Assembly: GCA_900753715.1 (NCBI GenBank)
Contig: CAAEAE010000027.1
Location: 1-34,725, forward strand
DNA: 34,725 bases
Direction: 5' to 3'
From: an uncultured Roseburia sp.
GTDB taxonomy: Bacteria > Bacillota_A > Clostridia > Lachnospirales > Lachnospiraceae
Positions 24,861 through 32,614 of this stretch are shown here, in pieces. Under the pieces are notes generated by a model. The model did no database searches. It saw only the letters and a list, made by a program, of their open reading frames with translations, and had not been told where the DNA came from. How positions within the stretch are numbered: position 1 is the first letter of the stretch; every line of letters starts with the position of its first letter. The position numbers and the translations under genes were made by a program.

Positions 24861-25848
24861 ACTATCATTAAACATTCCAACCGACCATATGGCAAACGTA
24901 TTTGGTCAGTTTGACGCTTATATCAAAAAAATAGAACGCACGTTAAACGTGACCGTGGTTGTCCGCGGGGAAAGCATGAAAATTCTTGGCGATGAGCGGC
25001 GTATCAAGAGCGCTTCCAACGTATTTTTACAGCTTTTAGAGCTTTCAAAGCGCGGCAATGTGATTACGGAGCAGAATGTCAATTATGCGCTTGCGCTCTT
25101 AGAAGAACAGAAAGAATCGGCGATTGTAGAAATCGACCGTGACTGCATCTGCCACACGATTAACGGAAAGCCGGTAAAGCCCAAGACACTTGGACAGAAG
25201 GCATATGTGGATGCAATCCGCAGCAAGATGATTACCTTTGGAATCGGCCCTGCCGGAACCGGAAAAACCTATCTTGCGATGGCAATGGCAATTACGGCAT
25301 TCAAAAACGAAGAGGTCGGCAGGATTATTCTGACAAGACCTGCGATTGAAGCGGGAGAAAAGCTCGGCTTCCTGCCGGGTGATTTACAGAGCAAGGTCGA
25401 CCCGTATTTAAGGCCGCTTTACGATGCCCTTTATCAGATTATGGGTGCAGAGAGCTTCCAGAAGAACATGGAAAAAGGGCTGATTGAGGTCGCACCGCTT
25501 GCCTATATGCGCGGCCGCACGCTTGACAATGCATTTATCATTCTTGATGAGGCGCAGAACACGACACCGGCACAGATGAAGATGTTTTTAACCCGTATCG
25601 GTTTTGGTTCCAAGGCAGTCATCACCGGAGATGCAACCCAGAAGGATCTGGCGCCGGGAGCGGCGTCCGGACTTGATGTCGCATTAAAAGTTCTCCGCAA
25701 AGTCGAAGAAATCGGTATCTGTGAGCTGACGAGCCAGGATGTTGTGCGTCATCCGGTCGTACAGAAGATTGTCAAGGCATACGAAGATTATGAGAGCCGC
25801 ACGGCAAGAACACAGAAGAAAAAGAAACAGGAGAAACCAAGAGGATGA
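24847..25848 (+). CDS. phoH: PhoH-like ATPase (YbeZ family)
   Basis: 333 residues. It has an N-terminal KH-like region (about 20-70), then the PhoH P-loop domain. Walker A is GPAGTGKT (134-141) and Walker B is FIILDEAQNTTPAQMK. The protein is a cytoplasmic ATPase tied to RNA handling. It lies with ybeY in most bacteria and the two products interact in some of them. Here ybeY is two genes downstream. The tail is very basic (RTQKKKKQEK). The gene overlaps yqfD by 14 bp and the next gene by 4 bp (ATGA), which suggests translational coupling along the operon. Confidence 0.95.
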   Translation: MSLTELSLNIPTDHMANVFGQFDAYIKKIERTLNVTVVVRGESMKILGDERRIKSASNVFLQLLELSKRGNVITEQNVNYALALLEEQKESAIVEIDRDCICHTINGKPVKPKTLGQKAYVDAIRSKMITFGIGPAGTGKTYLAMAMAITAFKNEEVGRIILTRPAIEAGEKLGFLPGDLQSKVDPYLRPLYDALYQIMGAESFQKNMEKGLIEVAPLAYMRGRTLDNAFIILDEAQNTTPAQMKMFLTRIGFGSKAVITGDATQKDLAPGAASGLDVALKVLRKVEEIGICELTSQDVVRHPVVQKIVKAYEDYESRTARTQKKKKQEKPRG

Positions 25849-27026
25849 AGGAACATTTCGTGGCAAGAAGGATTATAAATCTCTGCTTCATCATGGCAGC
25901 TACCGTTGCCTTTAGTCTGTTTCTTAGTTGGAAAAACGGCAAAATGGTCGATGAAATGCTTGGAGTCCTGATTTTAGATGCGGTCTATCTGGCGTTGTTT
26001 GCGTTTTTGTTAGAGCATGAACGGGCGTTAGGACGTCTTTCAGGAAACCGGGAGTGCAGTTACCACAAACTGATGTTTGGCTATCTTTTTTCATTTGCAG
26101 TATTAACGGCAGGAAGCGTTTGTCCGGAGTTTTTAAAGCCGGTGATTTTTCTGCCGTTTGTTATGACAGCAGTCGGTTCCGTACAGATTGCAATGTACAC
26201 CGGAATTTTCGGAAATGCCATTCTTTGTCTGATGGCAGGAGCAAACAATGAGGAACTGATTTTATACTGTATTTTAACGCTTGCCGGCTGCGTCCTTGCA
26301 GAAGCGATGATGAAGCAGGAAAACAAATTGTGGTATGCCGGCATTGTGTTTGCAGTATCTGTTCTTTTGCCGGAACTTTTTTATTACTTTGCCTATCAGG
26401 AGATAAAACCAAAACTCTTTTTGTACGGTGGAATCGAGGGGGCAGTGGCAGTCCTTTTTATCTTTACCTGCTATCAGATTTTACTGCGGGCGCGGGAACA
26501 GGAGATTTCGACCATTTTAAATGATATTCTGGATGAGTCTTATCCTGCTGCCATGGAGCTTATGAATTTTTCCAGACATGAATATGAGCACGCGCGAAAT
26601 GTTTCAAGAGTTGCAGCGGCATGTGCCAGACTTGTCGGAGCTGATGAAAAACTGTGTGCGGCGGCTGGCTTTTATTACCGGATTGGAATTATCGAAGGGG
26701 AACCGATTGCACAGAGCGGCGTTTTGATTGCACAGAAATACTGTTTCCCGGAAGAAGTGTTACATATCATTTATGAATATGACGGGAAGGACGAGCTTCC
26801 CTCCAATGTGGAGTCCGCGATTGTGCATATGGTGAATGGGCTTCTTTTAAAAATGGAAGTGTTAAACAAAAAAACAGCTCTGCACAGCGACTGGAATCAG
26901 GATATGGTGATTTACCAGACGTTAAATGAATATTCTGCGGCAGGACTTTATGACAAATCCGGAATCAGCATGAATATGTTTTTGAAAATCCGGGAATATC
27001 TTGTGAAAGAGGAGGCATTGGTATAA
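25845..27026 (+). CDS. PgpH/YqfF-like membrane protein with degenerate HD domain
   Basis: 393 residues. About six to seven hydrophobic segments (about 10-210) are followed by a cytoplasmic helical domain (about 220-390). Position (between phoH and ybeY) and pattern match YqfF/PgpH, the 7TM-HD c-di-AMP phosphodiesterase. However, PgpH is about 700 residues and has a large extracellular N-terminal domain that is absent here. In the HD domain, GAYYHDIGK of the family is replaced by GFYYRIGII: the metal-binding His-Asp pair is gone. The later HHG and DS sites also read EYDGK and VNGLL. Only one histidine (H249) may remain. Catalysis is therefore unlikely, yet the frame is intact and overlaps phoH by ATGA. 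It may have become a sensor or a scaffold. Homology is inferred from memory of the family. Confidence 0.8.
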   Translation: MKEHFVARRIINLCFIMAATVAFSLFLSWKNGKMVDEMLGVLILDAVYLALFAFLLEHERALGRLSGNRECSYHKLMFGYLFSFAVLTAGSVCPEFLKPVIFLPFVMTAVGSVQIAMYTGIFGNAILCLMAGANNEELILYCILTLAGCVLAEAMMKQENKLWYAGIVFAVSVLLPELFYYFAYQEIKPKLFLYGGIEGAVAVLFIFTCYQILLRAREQEISTILNDILDESYPAAMELMNFSRHEYEHARNVSRVAAACARLVGADEKLCAAAGFYYRIGIIEGEPIAQSGVLIAQKYCFPEEVLHIIYEYDGKDELPSNVESAIVHMVNGLLLKMEVLNKKTALHSDWNQDMVIYQTLNEYSAAGLYDKSGISMNMFLKIREYLVKEEALV

Positions 27027-27028
27027 AA

Positions 27029-27526
27029 ATGAGCCTTAATATTGAAAAAGAAGTGGATGTATCGTTTCCGTTTGATTACGAAGCACTGGCAGAGGAAGTG
27101 GTTTCTTTTGCCATTGAAAAGGAAGACTTTCCCTATGAGGCAGAGGTAAATCTGACTCTTACGGACAATGAGGGCATCCATGAAATCAACCGGATGTATC
27201 GTCAGATTGATGCACCGACGGATGTCTTGTCATTTCCGATGCTTTCCTATGAGAAAGCAGGGGATTTTTCCCATCTGGAAGAGGACTATGATGACAATTT
27301 TAATCCGGATACCGGGGAAATTATGCTGGGGGATATCGTAATTTCCGTGGACCGCGTCAAGGAACAGGCAGAGAGCTACGGACACAGCGAAAAACGGGAA
27401 TTTGCTTTTCTGATTCTGCACAGTATGCTGCATCTGTTCGGCTATGACCATATGACACCGGAAGAGGCAGCCTGCATGGAGGGGAAACAGGAAGCCATTT
27501 TAAATGAGATGAATATTTTGAGATAG
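27029..27526 (+). CDS. ybeY: Endoribonuclease YbeY, rRNA maturation factor
   Basis: 165 residues, normal size. The zinc site is HSMLHLFGYDH with H131, H135 and H141, and the upstream motif TDVLSFPM is typical. YbeY is a metal-dependent RNase needed for 16S rRNA 3' processing and ribosome quality control. It starts 2 bp after the HD-protein stop, in the same operon as phoH. The ATG at 27029 has only a poor ribosome site of its own, so reading likely depends on coupling to the gene before it. Confidence 0.96.
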   Translation: MSLNIEKEVDVSFPFDYEALAEEVVSFAIEKEDFPYEAEVNLTLTDNEGIHEINRMYRQIDAPTDVLSFPMLSYEKAGDFSHLEEDYDDNFNPDTGEIMLGDIVISVDRVKEQAESYGHSEKREFAFLILHSMLHLFGYDHMTPEEAACMEGKQEAILNEMNILR

Positions 27527-27546
27527 AGTGAGATAGAGGAATACCT

Positions 27547-29232
27547 ATGGCAAAAAAAACAACAAACAGCAGAACCGGATTTTTAGTACAGGGAACGATT
27601 CTTGCTGTGGCGTCCCTAATCAGTCGAATTATCGGTCTGATTTACCGGATTCCACTTACAAATATAATTGGAGACGCTGGAAATGATCTCTATAGCTGTG
27701 CATTTGAAATTTATAACAACCTGCTGATTATTTCTTCTGTCAGTCTTCCTCTGGCGGTTTCAAAGCTGGTATCGGCGAATATTGCACAGGGCAGGAAACG
27801 CAATGTATACCGGATTTTAAAATGTGCACTGATTTTTGGAACAGTCACAGGTTCTATTGCTGCGTTGATTCTGCTGTTTGGTGCAGAATTTATCACAGAT
27901 ACGATTATGAATACACCGTACAGTATCTTTGCGGTGCGTGTGCTTGTCCCGGTTCTTCTTATTGTGGCAATCCTTGGCGTATTGCGCGGTTTTTTCCAGG
28001 GACTTGGAACGATGATGCCGAGTGCCTGTTCACAGATTCTGGAGCAGATTGCAAATGCGATTGTGAGCGTATGGGCGGCATACGTATTGTTTGACCGCGG
28101 TTTAAAGATTGGTGCGGTACTTGGAAATCCTGAACAGTATGCGGCGGCATATGGTGCGATGGGTGGAACGCTTGGAACCGGTGTGGGCGCATTTGTAGGA
28201 CTTTTATTTGCGGCATTCGTGTTAGCGGTTTATCTGAAGGTATTTAAAAAACAGATGAAGCGGGAGCGGAATGCACATGTAGACAGTTATTCCGAAATTT
28301 TTAAGACACTGATTGTGACGATTGTTCCGGTTTTATTAAGTACAACAATTTACAACTGCAATAATTTTATTGATATGTCCGTGTATAAACACATTGCAGA
28401 ATTTCAGGGATATGCAGCGAGCGATTACAATTCCTGGAATGGAATTTACGCCGGAAAATATACAACATTAATCAATGTTCCGGTTGCCATTGCGTCTTCC
28501 CTGTCAGCATCGTGTGTTCCGGCACTGACTGCGGCATATGCGAGCGGAAAGCGCAAGGAGGCACTCGGACAGATTAACACGGCAACCCGTTTTATTTCGG
28601 TGATTGCATTCCCGTGTGCAGTCGGCATGAGTGTTCTTGCATCCCCGATTCTTCAGATGTTATTTAAGGATTCCTCTGAACTTGCTGCCCACATGGTACA
28701 GCTTGGCGCGCTTTCCGTCATCTTCTTTTCCCTGTCAACGCTTTCAAATGGTCTTTTACAGGGAATTAACCGGATGAAGGAGCCGATTAAAAATGCGGCA
28801 CTTGCGTTAGCGCTTCAGCTTGTGATTCTTGTTGTCGGAATGTTTGTACTCGACTTAAATATCTATGCAATGGTGGGCGCAAATATTTCCTTCGGACTTT
28901 TCATGAGTATTTTTAATCTGCATTCCTTAAAAAAATACAGCGGTTACCGCCAGGAAGTCCGAAAGACATTTCTGGTTCCGGCAATTTCAGCGGCAGGAAT
29001 GGGCGTTGTCGTATTTCTGGTTTCAAGACTGTTACTGATGTGCACGACAGGAATGGCAGAGAGCGTGCGTCTGCGCGGCTCTATTATTTCGCTTGTTTCG
29101 ATTCCGCTTGGAGCCATCACCTATGCGGTGCTGCTCTTACTGTTAAAGGGATTAACCGAGCGTGAGATTCTGCGGTTCCCGAAGGGAGAACTGCTTGTTC
29201 GCCTGGCAAGAAAGTTCCATCTTCTGCGGTAA
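27547..29232 (+). CDS. SpoVB/MurJ-type polysaccharide or lipid flippase (MOP superfamily)
   Basis: 561 residues, about 14 membrane helices with few charged residues. The N-terminus matches the SpoVB group: GTILAVASLISRIIGLIYR then NIIGDAGNDLYSCAFEIYN. Members flip lipid-linked wall or polysaccharide precursors; SpoVB acts in spore cortex synthesis in Bacillus. Vegetative paralogues exist, so the sporulation role is only probable. The gene follows ybeY by 20 bp with TAGAGGA before the ATG. In Bacillus the ybeY cluster continues with dgkA, cdd and era; here a flippase takes that place. Confidence 0.88.
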   Translation: MAKKTTNSRTGFLVQGTILAVASLISRIIGLIYRIPLTNIIGDAGNDLYSCAFEIYNNLLIISSVSLPLAVSKLVSANIAQGRKRNVYRILKCALIFGTVTGSIAALILLFGAEFITDTIMNTPYSIFAVRVLVPVLLIVAILGVLRGFFQGLGTMMPSACSQILEQIANAIVSVWAAYVLFDRGLKIGAVLGNPEQYAAAYGAMGGTLGTGVGAFVGLLFAAFVLAVYLKVFKKQMKRERNAHVDSYSEIFKTLIVTIVPVLLSTTIYNCNNFIDMSVYKHIAEFQGYAASDYNSWNGIYAGKYTTLINVPVAIASSLSASCVPALTAAYASGKRKEALGQINTATRFISVIAFPCAVGMSVLASPILQMLFKDSSELAAHMVQLGALSVIFFSLSTLSNGLLQGINRMKEPIKNAALALALQLVILVVGMFVLDLNIYAMVGANISFGLFMSIFNLHSLKKYSGYRQEVRKTFLVPAISAAGMGVVVFLVSRLLLMCTTGMAESVRLRGSIISLVSIPLGAITYAVLLLLLKGLTEREILRFPKGELLVRLARKFHLLR

Positions 29233-29301
29233 TAGGCAGAATTCCTGTATAAAAGAGTGAAAAAAGACAGATACTTATCGAAAAAAAGAAGTGTGAGTGC
29301 G

Positions 29302-29670
29302 ATGAAAAAAAAGACAGGTATCTGGATTGCGGCAGCATCTGCCGCTATTTCACTTTATGGGCTTCTTCTGGTGGGACTGCCCCCGGAAGTGCCGGAACAA
29401 CTTGGTTATCAAAGCGGGACAGAAGCGGCAGAACAGACAGAACACATTGATTCTGCGGAAAGCATGGCGGTGCAAAAGCCATACCGCTTTGTTATCAAAA
29501 TTTTGGAAGGAAAACTTGCCGTCTATGGAAGCGATGGTACGACCGTTTTCTTTGAGACAGGCATTGACGCAGCAAATCTTGAGGAATCGCTGTTAAACCG
29601 GATTGAAGAGGGCCTGTTCTTTGAGACGGAAACGGATTTATATGAGTTCCTCGAAAACTGTTCGAGTTGA
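29302..29670 (+). CDS. BofC C-terminal-like membrane-anchored protein
   Basis: 122 residues from ATG 29302. A basic start and one hydrophobic helix (about 5-25) are followed by a Glu/Gln-rich linker. A small domain then opens KPYRFVIKILEGKLAVYGSD, which resembles the C-terminal domain of BofC, the bypass-of-forespore C protein. BofC in Bacillus acts in the forespore-mother-cell signal for sigma-K. Only the C-terminal type domain is present, so this is a distant relative at best. A GTG at 29257 is an alternative start adding 15 residues; neither has a good ribosome site. Its last codons contain the -35 of the next promoter. Confidence 0.65.
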   Translation: MKKKTGIWIAAASAAISLYGLLLVGLPPEVPEQLGYQSGTEAAEQTEHIDSAESMAVQKPYRFVIKILEGKLAVYGSDGTTVFFETGIDAANLEESLLNRIEEGLFFETETDLYEFLENCSS

Positions 29671-29695
29671 ATGTTCCTTTTCAATGTGCTAGAAT
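29667..29695 (+). promoter_or_regulatory. Sigma-A-type promoter for the flavoprotein pair
   Basis: TTGAAT (29667-29672) and TAGAAT (29690-29695) are 17 bases apart. The -35 box overlaps the TGA stop of the BofC-like gene. The start codon is 35 bases after the -10. Confidence 0.62.
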
Positions 29696-29729
29696 AGGCG
29701 GTAGATGTGTTAGAGTTTGAGGTTTTATT

Positions 29730-31028
29730 ATGAATCATTCAAATAAAAATTCCTATGATGTGGCAGTCATCGGAGGCGGTGCCGCCGGGCTTGTGGCAGC
29801 AATTACAGCGGCAAGAAGCGGTGCGAAAACCATTGTCATCGAACATATGGACCGTGTGGGGAAAAAGATTCTTTCAACCGGAAACGGAAAATGTAACTAT
29901 ACCAACGCATTGCAGGGTATCGCGTATTACAGGGGCGAGAACCCTGCATTTGTGTTGCCTGTTTTTGAGCAGTTCGGGTTAGAAGATACGCTGCGATTCT
30001 TTTCAGAGCTTGGCATTTATCCCAAAGAAAAAAGAGGGTATTATTATCCTTCCAGCGAGCAGGCGGCATCGGTTCTTGATGTGCTTCGGATGGAGCTTTC
30101 TTATCGGGGCGTTTCCTTACAGACCTCTTTTGAGCTGACCGGTATTGAAAAACAATCAAAGAGTGGTCGGGAGACGCAGTTTGAACTGACCGGACATTTC
30201 GCAGAGGATGAGAAGAACCGACAGAAAATTTATGCAAAGACGATTCTCTTTGCAACCGGACTTCTCGCCGCACCAAAGACGGGAAGTGACGGAAGTGCCT
30301 TTTCCCTCATCCGTAAATTCAACCATCATTTTATTGATGTAGTTCCGGCGCTTGTGCCGTTGCAGGGGAAACAGACTTTTTTTAAAGCGCTTGCCGGAAT
30401 CCGGACAGAAATGGAACTTCGCCTTTACATAGAAAAAGAATGTGCGGCAGTAGAACAGGGCGAATTACAGCTTACCGACTATGGTATTTCCGGGATTCCG
30501 GTCTTTCAGGTCAGCCGGTTTGCAACGCGCGCACTTTCAAAGAAACAGGCAGTTTCTGCGGAAATTGATTTTCTGCCAAAGCTGACAGCAGAAGAAGTGC
30601 TTTCCCTGTTGAAAGAACGATTTTTGTCATTTGGATATGGAAAGAGTACGTCCGAAGCCATGATTGGACTTTTCCCACGCAAATTAAATGACGTACTGTT
30701 AAAAGAAAGCGGTGTCCGTTTAGACATTCCGGCGGAACAGCTTTCCTACCGGCAGCTTTCCACACTTTGCGCAAAAATAAAGGCATTCCGGGTCGATATC
30801 TGCGGCAGCAAACCGATAGAACTGGGGCAGGTGTGTGCCGGAGGGGTTAATACCTGTGAAATTGACAACGAAACGCTGGAATCGAAGCTTGTTTCCGGCA
30901 TTTATTTTGCAGGCGAGGTAATAGATATCGACGGCACCTGCGGAGGCTATAATTTACAGTGGGCATGGTCGAGCGGCTATGTTGCGGGAATCCATGCGGC
31001 AGCAAAGACGAAACGGAGCAGAACATGA
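29730..31028 (+). CDS. FAD-dependent oxidoreductase, HI0933/YhiN/BaiN family
   Basis: 432 residues. The N-terminal dinucleotide fold begins DVAVIGGGAAGLVAAITAAR (G15-x-G17-x-x-G20). It is followed by the family's GKKILSTGNGKCNYTN and, near the C-terminus, GGVNTCEID and GEVIDIDGTCGGYNLQWAW. This is the HI0933-like family (PF03486). One relative, BaiN of Clostridium scindens, was reported as a bile-acid reductase, but most members have no known substrate. With no other bai gene here, a bile-acid role should not be claimed. The stop overlaps the next start by 4 bp. Confidence 0.9.
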   Translation: MNHSNKNSYDVAVIGGGAAGLVAAITAARSGAKTIVIEHMDRVGKKILSTGNGKCNYTNALQGIAYYRGENPAFVLPVFEQFGLEDTLRFFSELGIYPKEKRGYYYPSSEQAASVLDVLRMELSYRGVSLQTSFELTGIEKQSKSGRETQFELTGHFAEDEKNRQKIYAKTILFATGLLAAPKTGSDGSAFSLIRKFNHHFIDVVPALVPLQGKQTFFKALAGIRTEMELRLYIEKECAAVEQGELQLTDYGISGIPVFQVSRFATRALSKKQAVSAEIDFLPKLTAEEVLSLLKERFLSFGYGKSTSEAMIGLFPRKLNDVLLKESGVRLDIPAEQLSYRQLSTLCAKIKAFRVDICGSKPIELGQVCAGGVNTCEIDNETLESKLVSGIYFAGEVIDIDGTCGGYNLQWAWSSGYVAGIHAAAKTKRSRT

Positions 31029-32608
31029 TACGAATCAATCAGTTGAAGCTTCCCATCCGTCACACAACGGCGGAACTGGAAGCAAAAATAAAAAAAGAGT
31101 TGAAACTTTCGCCGGGGCACAAATTAAGCTGGCAGGTTGTAAAAAAATCGATTGATGCAAGAAAAAAGCCGGACCTCATTTACAGCTATACGGTAGATGT
31201 AGCGGTAGAAGGGGAACAGTCTGTTTTAAAGCGGCTTCAAAATCACAATATCAGTGCAGTGTCACCAAAGCGGTATCTTATCCCGGAGGCGGATGCAGAG
31301 CAGAAAAAAGGGTTACGCCCGGTGATTATCGGTGCAGGACCGGCGGGACTTTTCTGTGCCTATGAACTGGTGTTAGCGGGGCTTTCCCCGATTGTGTTAG
31401 AGCGCGGACGTGAAATCAAAGAGCGGACTCGGGACGTGCAGACATATTGGAGAACAGGCGTTCTTGACACGGCATCCAACGTTCAGTTCGGAGAAGGCGG
31501 AGCTGGTACTTTTTCAGATGGAAAATTAAACACCCTGGTAAAAGATCCGGTTGGAAGAAACCGGTTTGTTCTTGAGACATTTGTAAAGTTCGGAGCACCG
31601 GAGGAAATCCTCTACGAGAACAAGCCACATATCGGAACAGATATTCTGGCGGTGGTGATTGAAAACATGCGGCATTTTATGCAGGAGGCGGGTGCCGAAT
31701 TTCATTTTTCCTCCTGTGTGACGGATATCCGGATGGATGCGGATGCAGTGACAGAGGTATGTGTGAATGATACAGACTGGATTGCCGCAGGGTGTGTGGT
31801 ATTAGCACCGGGACACAGTGCCAGAGATACGTTTCGGATGCTAGAGCAAAAGCACCTTGCGCTGTCTCCGAAATCATTTGCAGTCGGTTTTCGTGTTGAA
31901 CATCCACAGGAGATGATTAACAAAAATCAGTACGGGGAGCGTTTTTATAACGAGCTTCCCGCAGCGCCTTATAAGGTGACCGCAAATGCAAATGGAAGAG
32001 GCGTGTACTCGTTTTGTATGTGTCCGGGCGGCTATGTCGTAAATGCTTCCTCCGAAGAGGGACGCCTTGCCGTAAACGGCATGAGCTATTCCAGAAGAGA
32101 CAGTGCGAATGCGAACAGCGCAATTATCGTGGCAGTGACACCGGAGGATTTCGGCGGGGAGGATGCACTTGCCGGGGTACGGTTTCAGGAGCAGTTAGAG
32201 GCGCATGCGTTTGCGCTCGGAAACGGAAAGATTCCGCAGCAGCTTTTCGGGGATTACTGCGAAAATAAGCCTTCTGAGGCATATGGTGCGTTTCCTTCGA
32301 TGACAAAAGGTGAAACCTGTCTTTGCAACTTAAGAGGACTTTTTTCAGACGAGGTCGAACAGGCTTTTATCGGCGGAATGAAGCATTTTGGTCATGTTAT
32401 CCCGAACTTTGACAGAAAAGATGCAATTTTGTCGGGTGTGGAGAGTAGAACATCCTCTCCTGTACGGATTGAACGGGATGAAACATTTCAGGCAAATGTG
32501 CGGGGCATTTATCCCTGCGGGGAAGGCGCCGGATATGCGGGCGGAATCATGTCCGCGGCGATGGACGGACTCAAAGTGGCGGAAGCCATTTTAAACAGAA
32601 AGGGCTAA
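31025..32608 (+). CDS. FAD-dependent dehydrogenase-like protein (COG2509 type)
   Basis: 527 residues. The N-terminal 95 residues form a small alpha/beta domain (LKLPIRHTTAELEAKIKK then SYTVDVAV), as in this family. The FAD loop GAGPAG (103-108) and QFGEGGAGTFSDGKLNT follow, and GEGAGYAGGIMSAAMDG closes the nucleotide fold. No substrate or reaction is established for the family to my knowledge. The frame opens upstream at 30959, but the ATG at 31025 is chosen. It forms ATGA with the stop of the previous flavoprotein gene, and homologues begin at this point. mutS starts 6 bp downstream, so all three may share a transcript. Confidence 0.88.
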   Translation: MIRINQLKLPIRHTTAELEAKIKKELKLSPGHKLSWQVVKKSIDARKKPDLIYSYTVDVAVEGEQSVLKRLQNHNISAVSPKRYLIPEADAEQKKGLRPVIIGAGPAGLFCAYELVLAGLSPIVLERGREIKERTRDVQTYWRTGVLDTASNVQFGEGGAGTFSDGKLNTLVKDPVGRNRFVLETFVKFGAPEEILYENKPHIGTDILAVVIENMRHFMQEAGAEFHFSSCVTDIRMDADAVTEVCVNDTDWIAAGCVVLAPGHSARDTFRMLEQKHLALSPKSFAVGFRVEHPQEMINKNQYGERFYNELPAAPYKVTANANGRGVYSFCMCPGGYVVNASSEEGRLAVNGMSYSRRDSANANSAIIVAVTPEDFGGEDALAGVRFQEQLEAHAFALGNGKIPQQLFGDYCENKPSEAYGAFPSMTKGETCLCNLRGLFSDEVEQAFIGGMKHFGHVIPNFDRKDAILSGVESRTSSPVRIERDETFQANVRGIYPCGEGAGYAGGIMSAAMDGLKVAEAILNRKG

Positions 32609-32614
32609 CATACA

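Noticed and set aside
30959..31024. A longer N-terminus for the COG2509-type flavoprotein, starting at 30959
   Set aside because: It would lie wholly within the coding end of the preceding flavoprotein gene. The ATGA overlap at 31025 gives the usual coupled start.
29730..31028. Bile-acid reductase (BaiN) as the function of the HI0933-like protein
   Set aside because: Only the broad family is visible. No other bai gene is in the window, and most family members are of unknown function.
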